Assembly (NCBI GenBank): GCA_949130485.1
Contig: OX422183.1
Coordinates: forward strand, 5,360,636-5,424,635
Length of the DNA: 64,000 bases
Direction of reading: 5' to 3'
Origin: Agelas oroides
Lineage: Eukaryota; Porifera; Demospongiae; Agelasida; Agelasidae
Position 1 is the first letter of the stretch. Every line of letters begins with the position of its first letter. A program made the translations under genes and the position numbers. The notes under the pieces were generated by a model, which saw nothing but the letters and a program-made list of their open reading frames with translations, did not search any database and was not told the origin of the DNA. Shown here in pieces: positions 1 to 14,338 of the stretch.

Positions 1-681
1 CGTAACACACTCTTTTGTTCGAGGGCCCCTCCCTTCTGCTTTCTACAATGTACCAAGGTAGACATTGTTGTCACTCGCGTGATAAATGGTACCAGGCTTT
101 CCCCCTCCATTTTACATACTGCAAGCGGTCAAAAACTGGATGGTGGGAAGGCCTGGGAACAAGCCACTTACCATGAGAAGCAGTGTCAGACAGGTTGACA
201 CATGAGGGGCGGTGCCCACCAGCAACTACCTTGTGTCAATCAGTGCGAACAATCAGCTGGCAGCTGATGTTGCCTTGTGAATACTAGCCCTTGAACAGAC
301 GTTACAAGAGAAGGTTGTCAGATGCTTCATTAGGCACCACCCCCCGCATGTCTCTGTTTACGTGAGGCTACCTGAAATCACCTTACATGATAGAAGAGTT
401 GCCTGCTCTACCGTTGAGGTTTTTATCAACTACAGCATAGCCTCGTTCCTTGGCCTTCCCACCATGCAGTATTTGATCGCTTACTGTTCGGGTTTTTTAT
501 CAACTACAGTATGCAATCAAAACTGGATGGTGTCCAAAGAACTCGGAATGAGGATATCTACGGTTCAAGTATTTTATGTCACATGATTCAGCTAGGTTTT
601 TACTGCCTGGAAATCAATGGGTTAATTCTTAATCCTAAGGGTTAATTCTTACCTCCTGAAAATCAAAGGGTTAATTCTTAC
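1..681. other. Left flank, no gene recognised
   Basis: No COPS2 exon or other coding segment could be recognised here, although the remaining C-terminal exons of COPS2 should lie to the left. Two decayed members of the CCTCGTTCCCAGGCC hairpin family are visible near 90-165 and 430-520; both keep the inner TTTGATCGCTT / TACTGCAAGCGGTC type core. Around 600-700 a short motif GGGTTAATTCTTACCTCCTG is repeated three times with small changes; one copy contains the splice donor of the COPS2 exon that ends at 682. Confidence 0.5.
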
Positions 682-5679
<4,998 letters not shown>

Positions 5680-5791
5680 CCCCACGTTTACGGTGAAGAG
5701 AGAGATCCGCCCTGTGACTGCTCCGATCGTTCACTTTACGTTTAATGCCAAGTCTCGTTTCCAAACTGCACTGTAATCTGGGAACGAGACC
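5680..5791. promoter_or_regulatory. Shared COPS2-DDX10 intergenic promoter
   Basis: Only 112 bp separate the two start codons, which face away from each other, so both promoters must lie here or inside the 5' ends. No TATA box is visible. Both products are housekeeping proteins, which suits a bidirectional promoter; that is inference from spacing alone. Confidence 0.6.
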
Positions 5792-8700
5792 ATGAGTTCA
5801 CCCAAACGCACGTGCATCGAAAACATGGCAGAATATCGAAAGAAAAGGCCCAGAAAGAAAAGGAGAGCGGCAAAGAGGCGAGAACCGCAATGGAAGATTG
5901 AAATGCGAGAGATTAGCGAGGTTTGCTCTCGCTACGTAGACTTGAGTAGCGAAAGATTGGCAATATTTTCAGACTTACCACTTTCAAAGCACACTCTTGA
6001 TGGATTGAAAGCGGCTGGGTATGTAACACTAACGGACATCCAAAGGGAGGCAATTCCACTTGCTTTGAAAGGCAGTGATGTCCTAGGAGCTGCTAAAACA
6101 GGATCGGGTAAAACATTGGCGTTCCTTCTTCCAGTTTTAGAAGGTCTATGGCGTGAGCGTTGGTCGTCAATGGATGGTTTGGGTGTTCTCATAATATCTC
6201 CAACAAGAGAGCTGGCTTATCAGACGTTTGAAGTTCTTAGGAAAGTCGGGCAACACCACGACTTCTCGGCAGGGCTAGTAATTGGAGGAAAGAGCGTAAA
6301 ACACGAACGGGACCGAATTCAGTCCACCAATATTGTCGTCTGCACACCTGGTCGTCTCTTGCAACACATGGATGAAACTGCAAGTTTTGATTGCTCTTCA
6401 CTCAAATTTCTAGTTCTTGACGAGGCCGACAGAATCCTGGATCTTGGTTTTGAGAAAACAATGAATGCCATTATTGAAAATTTGCCTGCTGAGAGACAGA
6501 CGCTTCTATTTTCTGCTACTCAAACTAAATCAGTTCATGATTTAGCAAGGCTTAGTCTGGTTGACCCAGAGTATGTGGCCGTACATGAACATTCAAAAAC
6601 CAGTACACCTCACAAGCTTACACAGAGCTATATTGTCTGCGAGCTTCCGGACAAGCTTGGCATTTTGTACTCTTTCATCCGAAGCCATGTGTCCTGTAAA
6701 ATCATTGTTTTTATGTCAAGCAGCAAGCAAGTGAAATATATCTATGAAGCATTTCGACGGCTCCGTCCCGGTATCCCACTCATGGCTCTCTACGGGAGAC
6801 AAAAACAAATGAAGAGGATGGGAATCTACAATGATTTTTGTAAAAAGAAGGCTGCTGTTTTGCTTTGTACAGACATTGCAGCCCGAGGGTTGGATTTCCC
6901 AGGTGTTCACTGGGTTGTACAACTTGACTGTCCCGAAGATGCCAATACCTACATTCATAGAGTTGGAAGGACAGCTAGATACGAAGAAGATGGCAAGGCA
7001 TTGCTGTTTCTTCTTCCCTCAGAGGAAGATGGCATTTTAGAAGCCCTTCAGACAAAGAAGATTCCTATCTCCCCAATCCAGGTCAATCCCAAGAAGATGG
7101 TCTCAATAGGCTATTCCCGCTAAGAGAAAATATGCGAGGAATTCATCACGTCTCGCGGAGATTACTTCCGGTTTCAGACTGGGGTAAAAAACGTGATGTA
7201 ATGCCTCACGTTAAGTACTAGGTAGCGATGTCGGGGTGAAAATCAAAATTCGTTTATCACAACAACAACCTTTATTTTCGAAAAGAGCACAAAATGGCGA
7301 TTCGAACGGTACCCATATCAATGAGATTGGGTGAATACAGCAAGCGGTACGGTCTTCGAAATGTAACCGGTTTGCCAAATTTTTTCTACGTCATTTTAGC
7401 GCAATATTCCGGTCACTACCTTTCCGGAAGCCGCTGTAAGCCCGATCAGAACGAAACTCGCTATGAAGGATAGTCTGTACCTATTCAGTCCAATGAAGGT
7501 TGTGGCTTTTAGATATCTAGTATAATCCTTGCACTAGGCTTGATAAATGCTTAAAAAACGGCATTTTGTGGCCATAAATAGTTGCATTTCCGGGGAAGTT
7601 GGAGCAAGGTTCCAATCAAAAACCTGTACCATCCCATTGGACAACTACTCTAGTATACAGAACTGGTTGTGCTTTGTTGAATATTGAAGTAACTGTGAGC
7701 AGCATCACAAAATGTCTTAATACTTCAACAATTTGCAGAAAAGTAGCGAGATGTGACAAAAAATTGTGTGTAGTTTTGATTGAGGCAGATATTTTTAACA
7801 AAGCTGTGCAAGGAAATATACCCAAGCCTCTAAAGAACCTCTATATCAAATTTGATGTGAATACATTAAGACATTGTGGAGAAATGGCCTGTGTAGAAGA
7901 ATATTTACATGCTTTTGGAAACTCTGACATCACTATACTAGGCTCTATGTAGAACTCGTGTATGTTCAGCATACGGCCGTTTACGCGTCATTTAAGCTAT
8001 TGCCACGTGGCGCATATCAGCGCGTACGTCGAAGTGCGATGAGTTGAACGCAACAATCGGCGAGCAAATCGGACCTTGTTTGGCGGAGTTACGAAGCTGT
8101 GAGCGAGCCCCTTACAATACAAGCAAGTGTGAGAGCCCTTCAGCGATTTCTGCCGCTCGCTGTGTTTATGGCAGTTAGCGCACAGCATGCTCCCTCCCCG
8201 TAGTGCTCCTCTCAGGCTGACGGGCTACTTGAGTATACCATGCTGGCAGCCCCTAGTAACTCACCGAGACAAGAACCAGGCAGAAATCGCTGAAGGGCTC
8301 TCACACTTGCTTGTATTGTAAGGGGCTCGCTCACAGCTTCGTAACTCCGCCAAACAAGGTCCGATTTGCTCGCCGATTGTTGCGTTCAACTCGTCGCACT
8401 TCGACGTACGCGCTGATATGCGCCACGTGGCAATAGCTTAAACGACGCGTAAACGGCCGTATGCTGAACATACACGAGTTCTACATAGAGCCTAGTACTT
8501 AACGTGAGGCATTACATCACGTTTTTTACCCCAGTCTGAAACCGGAAGTTAATCATCAAAATTGCATTCCGCACACCGCTATTGGGAATAGCCTATTCAG
8601 AAAAAATTGGAGATGTTTTGTACCCAAGATCCAGAAATGAAACACTGGGCCCAGCGTAGTTTCATTTGCTACTTGCGATCAATCCACCTGCAGTCAAACA

Positions 8701-9608
8701 AAATGATCTTTGACGTACACAAACTTCCAACCACTATGTATGCCAACTCGCTCGGTCTAGCTCAGCCACCAAGAATTCGATTCCTGAGACACGTCGAAAG
8801 AAAACAGCGTAGAAGGAAACAAGCTAGTGGGTCTTTAGCCAGTGAGGCAAGTCATGAAAGCAGCTCTGATGAAATGGAACAAAATGTTGGTGCTCAAAAT
8901 GTTGAGTTTGGAAGTGGGAGTGAAGATGATGAAATGGATGTACTGAAGGTGAAAAGAGTAATCCACCCTGAGCAACTTGAAGAGGAAGCAAGAGTTCTAG
9001 GCAGCAAGAGAAAGGTCTCCAAGAGTGCAGCAAAGCTGTTAACACGAGTTGGACGTGCAAAAAAGGTGCTACACAAGAAAATTAAAGTGAACAAACACAT
9101 CAAATTTGATGAAGAAGGCAACCCACTGCAGGAAGACGTACAGTATCCAGATTTGGAAGAAAATCAGGAGAGTGATGACGATTTGATTCCAGCAGAATCA
9201 ATCAAACCCATACCCATTGATAAGCTGTCAGAGAGCAATAAGGAACAAATTGGTGGCATCAGCATTGAAAAGGCTCAGAGAAAACTAAAGTCAAGAGACC
9301 ATATTGATAGGAAGCGAGAACGCCAGAGAATCAAAACCAAACACCTCGAGAAGAAGGAGAAGGCAAAACGACAGAAATTTGGAGAGGAGGGAGATGTGCA
9401 CACAGTGGTTCTAGCCTCTCAAGAGCCAGAAGGACAGGTGTCTGGTGAAGAAGAAGCTCTGAGCAGTGATGTTGAATCTGGTGATAGCTCAGAAGAGGAC
9501 ATTGGAATTCCAGCAGCAAAGAGAGTGAAGAGTTCTAAGTGGGCTACAAGTGGACAGTTGGACTTGCTTCAGGATGAAGAACTGGCTTTACATTTGTTGA
9601 AAAGTTGA
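5792..9608 (+). CDS. DDX10: DDX10/Dbp4-type DEAD-box RNA helicase
   Basis: Exon 1 (5792-7099) and exon 2 (8601-9608) give about 771 residues; human DDX10 has 875. Exon 1 has the full helicase core: [11 protein letters not shown]-motif region, AAKTGSGKT (Walker A), [24 protein letters not shown] (DEAD box), [16 protein letters not shown] and HRVGRTARY. Exon 2 begins [13 protein letters not shown], matching human KKLESILAQDQDL, and has the family's [16 protein letters not shown] block, Lys/Glu-rich coiled tail and the C-terminal [11 protein letters not shown]. The yeast ortholog Dbp4 works in nucleolar 18S rRNA processing and U14 snoRNA release. The intron (7100-8600) uses a weak GTCTCA donor and TTCAG acceptor and carries a Harbinger-like insertion. 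Read through, exon 1 would stop after seven extra codons. Both halves are open and conserved, so splicing is more likely than a dead gene, but the donor is inferred. A second possible start lies at 5825. Confidence 0.92.
7165..8548. mobile_element. Non-autonomous Harbinger-like element with TTA duplications
   Basis: A 58-bp terminal inverted repeat begins CTTCCGGTTTCAGACTGGGG at 7165 and is mirrored at 8491-8548. TTA lies at both 7162-7164 and 8549-8551. A 3-bp TWA target duplication is characteristic of PIF/Harbinger transposons. Size is 1,384 bp. No transposase is encoded; an open frame at 7599-7952 (117 residues) has no family I recognise. The element sits entirely within the DDX10 intron. 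Confidence 0.8.
7936..8496. repeat. Long foldback inside the Harbinger-like element
   Basis: About 220 bp from 7936 (ACTAGGCTCTATGTAGAACT) are nearly perfectly inverted at 8274-8496, with a spacer of about 110 bp. The right arm runs straight into the element's right terminal repeat. The left arm repeats part of that end internally, so a copy of the right end has apparently been inverted inside the element. Confidence 0.8.
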
Positions 9609-9729
9609 CTAGCTTTATGTACAGCTATTTTTGTCTTAAATCAGTTATGTACCCATACCCTGCAGCTTTTGGTAGCTTGCAATACTGCAGTACTGCAAGT
9701 AATGCAGGAGCCTGGAAACAAGGCTACCC

Positions 9730-9797
9730 TAGCCTTGTTCCCAGGCCAAATCTCGCGCTGCGAGATAAAATCTGGGAGTGGCCTGGGAACGAGGCTA
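9730..9797. mobile_element. 68-bp hairpin MITE with 9-bp target duplication
   Basis: TAGCCTTGTTCCCAGGCC on the left and GGCCTGGGAACGAGGCTA on the right are flanked by AGGCTACCC at 9721-9729 and 9798-9806. The paralogous segment near 48,900 reads ACAAGGCTACCCCGTACC with no element, so the empty site is preserved in the same window. Confidence 0.9.
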
Positions 9798-9806
9798 AGG
9801 CTACCC

Positions 9807-10476
9807 CATACCTAATGGCTGGTAATTTTCGCGAAACAGACGAAAGTTCGTTTTTCTGCGGTCAGTGATTCTGGAACCCATGTGTTAGCTAGCTCAATGG
9901 CTACAAGCTGAGCGAATGTCTAGAATTTTCTAAAGAAAGAGTTGCAATTAATCTCGGCTCTGGGTTAAAAAGACAGGCTGGAACAGCATGTCCCTCAGCT
10001 CAAAACAGCTGTTTGCATGACCTTACTAAATGTGAACCGAAAATGTATGTGGTAAACTTCTTTACAGGCTGAATATATAGGAAGCCTGAGAGAGAGAGTA
10101 GACTGTTTGGTTGAGCATTAGATACAAAATGCATGTGCTACAAAGACGAATGATGGCCATGCATGACATTATAGGAGGACATTATGTCACAAGCCCAAAA
10201 TACGTCGTAGATTGTTTGGGTTGACCGTGCTGTGCACATGAATATAATTATGTGGTTACCTCATAACATCACTCCCCATTACGTCACAGTGACATAATAA
10301 TGCCTGTCTTAATTTCGGAACTCCCAGTCTGGCCATGACTGACTGCATCCTAATTATTGTGCTACTTTAGTTGAAAGTTTATGCTTTGGTTTGTAGAGTA
10401 AGTTTAGTCCTAGCGTTGCATGAGCGTGTTTGCACATTCACATTGACATACTGGATCACTGTAGGAATTTCAATAA
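9807..10476. other. DDX10-H4 intergenic, duplicated segment
   Basis: No gene is seen. The stretch is AT-rich and aligns with 48,900-49,550, with small indels, as part of the larger duplication. Confidence 0.7.
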
Positions 10477-10927
<451 letters not shown>

Positions 10928-10951
10928 ACAGTACCTTTTCTTTCTCCACAC

Positions 10952-10967
10952 GGCTTTTTTAAAAGCC
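10952..10967 (+). terminator. Histone mRNA 3' stem-loop
   Basis: GGCTTTTTTAAAAGCC forms a 6-bp stem with a 4-nt loop 25 nt after the H4 stop and is followed by an A-rich CCCAAAAGAACATCC, in the place of the U7-binding downstream element. This is the known signal for processing replication-dependent histone mRNA. Confidence 0.9.
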
Positions 10968-11002
10968 ACCACATACCCAAAAGAACATCCTTGTGCTGCT
11001 CT

Positions 11003-11403
11003 TCTCCTCCCCTCATAACCCACCACCATCTCCTCCCCCTCACTCCTCCACCCTCTCCTTCCCCTCATACTCACCACCACCTCCTCCCCTCACTCCTCCC
11101 CCCTCTTCCCCTCCCCCCTCATACCCCACACCATCTCCTTCCCCTCACTCCTCCCCCTCATACCCCACACCATCTCCTTCCCCTCACTCCTCCCCCTCAT
11201 ACCCCACACCATCTCCTCCCCCTCACTCCTCCACCCTCTCCTCCCCTCTCCCTCACTCCTCCACCCTCTCCTCTCCCTCACTCCTCCACCCTCTCCTCCC
11301 CTCTCCTCTCCCTCATACCCCTCCACCCTCTCCTCCCCCTCATACTCCATCCTCCTTTCCCTACCCCTCATACAACTCTGCCTTCCTTTCCCTTCCCCTC
11401 AGT
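11003..11403. repeat. C/T-rich tandem tract after H4
   Basis: Imperfect units of about 45 bp built on CTCATACCCCACACCATCTC and CTCCTCCACCCTCTCCTC repeat through the stretch. It starts exactly where similarity to the second H4 locus ends. The long Pro/Ser/His frames are composition artefacts. Confidence 0.85.
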
Positions 11404-11439
11404 ACTGAGACTCCCTAAATGCATCGTCCCATAGCTTTG

Positions 11440-11645
11440 CAGGACCAACATGTAACCAGTATGCCATCAAGGTTGAGAAGGCCATGTTTGAGACAGCCAC
11501 CAGTTGAGAGGAGTACTGACTGGATACACAAGGTGTTGGTGGAGAGGAGGAACAGGATGAACAGTGCTGTCGCTAAGAAATTTCTGGTGAGAACGCATGT
11601 GAAGAATGAGGTGAAAAGGAGGATTAGGACAGGAGGCCGGTGACA
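11440..11645 (+). pseudogene. Exon-like remnant resembling a KIX domain
   Basis: After an acceptor-like TTTGCAG, the frame reads NQYAIKVEKAMFETATS then a TGA, then EEY and another TGA. The human CBP/p300 KIX domain has YAKKVEGDMYESANSRDEYY in its last helices, a fair match over some 17 positions. Downstream the similarity fades in another frame. If real, this is a broken copy of a KIX exon; it could also be chance. No neighbouring exon was found. Confidence 0.3.
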
Positions 11646-12260
11646 CTTGTTGCATGTGATACAGTTTAAATGTACACTAGAGTAGCTGTTGACAATATTT
11701 ATTTTTTATTTTATTTCTCATCAAAAGTACAGTTTGAATGAACTTTAGGATCAAACTTAATAGCTTGTAATATGTCAGAGCTTCAGAACTGATGTCGATA
11801 GAGCATAGACATTGTGAACACTCTTACAACAGAATATTTCAGTGTGAGAATTTCATCAGCTGCTTAAAAGTTGTGGCAACTAAGTAGCTAACAACAGCTC
11901 TTGAAATGAAACATTCTCTGCTATAGTTCTGTCGGTCTGAATGAGTTCTAAATATTACTACATAGCAATGACCCTATAATTATCTATACAATACCATCCA
12001 CCAATGATATTACATAATATTTGCCTGGTATATCAACATGCTCTGGAATGACATAAGTGAGGGAGAGGGGCTGCATGGTGTGGTACTGGTTGTCATGATG
12101 ACACCGTTTTCTAGGTCATATTTCACCCTGGCCTGCCCAATCCACCATCATGCCTGCATGCATGGGTCAGGTGAGAAATAAAAATAGTTTTCAATGCAAT
12201 TGCTGCATGTTGTTGCATGAACAATCAATGAACCACATCACCCTTATAATGAAAAGGCAG
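11646..12260. other. Intergenic, nothing recognised
   Basis: AT-rich sequence with no open frame or repeat structure that I can support. Confidence 0.5.
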
Positions 12261-12264
12261 ACCT

Positions 12265-12513
12265 AGATGTGCAACTTCATTCAAACTTCTATTCAAATTC
12301 ATTTTTCCCCTCGTGTACTAGTTTGTGGAATAGTTTACCTTCAGATGTTAGTGCTATTTCTACCTTACCTGTTTTTAAACGTGTTATTGTAAATTTGTTT
12401 TAGTTTTGTCTTTTGTCTTTGTAGGTTATCAGTTTATATTAGCTTACTAGCTACTTCTGATGACCAGATATAACAATTTTGTTCAGTAAAAAAAACAAAA
12501 AACAAAAAAAAAC
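12265..12513 (+). mobile_element. 5'-truncated LINE tail (CR1/L2-like)
   Basis: One frame reads SFFPSCTSLWNSLPSD then VSAISTLPVFKRVIVNLF and a stop. This is the typical last 50 residues of the reverse-transcriptase ORF of CR1/L2-type LINEs (SLWNSLPS motif). It ends in an A-rich tail (AAAAAAAACAAAAAACAAAA) at 12,487-12,511, which fixes the strand. Confidence 0.75.
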
Positions 12514-12646
12514 TTCACCCGCTGTGCTGGATGTGTTTTGGCCATTACATGACTGTAGCAGGCCTCACCAGCTGTGCATGGTTGTGCATAATGGCAATAT
12601 ATAAATTATGTGACATGCCCAAAACCAATCTGCCAGCTTTTCATGT

Positions 12647-12900
12647 CTGGTTTATTGCAAGCAACTGTTCAACTGTATGTTGTTACCTGTCTGGTTTATT
12701 GCAAGCAACTGTTCAACTGTATGTTGTTACCTGACTGGTTTATTGCATGCAACTGTTCAACTGTATGTTGTTACCTGTCTGGTTTATTGCATGCAACTGT
12801 TCAACTGTATGTTGTTACCTGACTGGTTTATTGCATGCAACTGTTCAACTGTATGTTGTTACCTGACTGGTTTATTGCATGCAACTGTTCAACTATATGT
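12647..12900. repeat. 44-bp tandem repeat, six copies
   Basis: Units beginning CTGGTTTATTGCAWGCAACT start at 12,647, 12,691, 12,735, 12,779, 12,823 and 12,867. Since 44 is not a multiple of three, each unit is read in a new frame. Confidence 0.95.
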
Positions 12901-13509
12901 TGGAACTCCTCTGAAAATAACCATGGCAGTCCGGATAGAAATGAAATACCATTCCATTGTGTATTTTTTTGAGTGCAGTTCCCGTGTTCAAAGTGCTGTA
13001 TCACTAAACTTCCCAGGTCAGGACTCATACGTGATGGGCACATGAATAACTAAATTAATGCTTTCATGAAGTGTGCATTAGCCCCACCCGTAATGAAACT
13101 GCATGCAGTGATGCAGTGCTTCAAATGTGATGATGCACTATATAGCTCAAAATACGCAACATGATTTGGGCTCCTCTCTCCCACCTATCCACTCTCACTC
13201 TCCTCATATTGCATCATGTGTGTCATACTGTATACCATAGTCAGCAGTAGTAGCCCACATGCACATTGTGTTATATACCCAGAGTGCAGGGTAGCAATCT
13301 GAAGAGTGTTACCCTGGAGTATGAGAACACCTAAAGGGTCTTAGCTACTACCCAGTTAGGAGGGTGTCGCACAACCCTATATGGAGTGTTAGTCAGGAAA
13401 GGAGACTCTGCACTTGAATTGTAGCCATACTAAAGCAAACAGGAAAACAAACGGTGGCTGCAGCATAAATCTGATTGAGGAAACATGGTATCCAGCAGTT
13501 ATTCTTATA
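12901..13509. other. Intergenic, nothing recognised
   Basis: No coding or repeat structure seen apart from short AT-rich runs. Confidence 0.5.
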
Positions 13510-14085
13510 CTGCTATCTCACAATTAAAGGATACCTACTGTATTAAAAAGGTAATCAATGCAGCAGCAACATTGCCGTACAGCTGCAGATACTCTTATGT
13601 AGCTATGCACATAGGCTCAATCATGCTCGAAAAGGAAATGTACTGATTATTGCAGTGCCTCCTCTTCAGTGTCTTTGGTAAACATGCACTTCTGAAAGTC
13701 CCATGCATATATTCAAGCAGATGAAGCAGTTCAATCAAGTATCCCGATCAGTGGCTCTGCATGTACGTAGGTCTTCTCTAGTTTTGTTCCCAGGCCTCCC
13801 CTGTTTTTGTTCTTCAGTTTGTGTTCACACGGAAGTGGAAGAGTGGCGAAACACAGGCCTAGGAACGAGGCTAGGTCTTCTCTACTAGCTTCTAAGCTAC
13901 ATCTTTGCTTTTCCAATGACAGAAACAGTGCCATCCCATCAACATGCATACCATGCTATGGTTTTCCATTCACTGTCAGTGTATCAGAAAAATACCTTGT
14001 GGCTTTCTTGGGTGACATTGCTGGTATATTAACTAACATGGTATAAAACACAACAGACCATATAGAGAGCAAAACAATATACTTT
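13510..14085. repeat. Segment duplicated at 52,470-56,769
   Basis: CTGCTATCTCACAATTAAAG (13,510 on) and AAGCAGATGAAGCAGTTCAA through AACACAACAGACCATATAGA (13,715-14,085) recur at 52,470-52,592 and 56,256-56,769. The right-hand copy is opened up by about 3.6 kb of mobile elements. The copy here keeps the empty TA site where a Tc1-type MITE sits at 56,770. Confidence 0.85.
13779..13873. mobile_element. Hairpin MITE with 9-bp duplication GGTCTTCTC
   Basis: Left end TAGTTTTGTTCCCAGGCC, right end GGCCTAGGAACGAGGCTA, flanked by GGTCTTCTC at 13,770-13,778 and 13,874-13,882. The related insertion in the duplicated segment (56,331) is a longer variant. Confidence 0.85.
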
Positions 14086-14338
14086 TACACATGCAACAAC
14101 TGACTATAGGTCTACAATGAATTCACACAGACTGATTAATATTGGAGAGTACAAACTCTGTGGAAAAGCTCCCCTAATAATAAGTATGCACAAAAGCTGT
14201 ACAATGTCACATTCCACACACAGATTGAGTACACTGCTAACAACATGACCAAGTGACATAAAAAACTACAAGCAGCGTTCATAAAATAGCAAGAGGTAAA
14301 CATTGCAATATACTCATGCAAGTGAATACAGGGGTGGA

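Larger units (their letters stand above)
7105..8597. repeat. 14-bp inverted repeat just inside the DDX10 intron ends
   Basis: AATAGGCTATTCCC at 7105-7118 is perfectly complementary to GGGAATAGCCTATT at 8584-8597. The left arm starts 5 nt inside the proposed donor and the right arm ends 3 nt before the exon. Without the inserted element the intron would be about 110 bp. The repeat could pair the intron ends, or mark the termini of an older element that became the intron. Confidence 0.75.

Noticed and set aside
12531-13045. Repeat protein from the 44-bp array
   Set aside because: The unit is not a multiple of three and each frame is a shifted reading of the same DNA.
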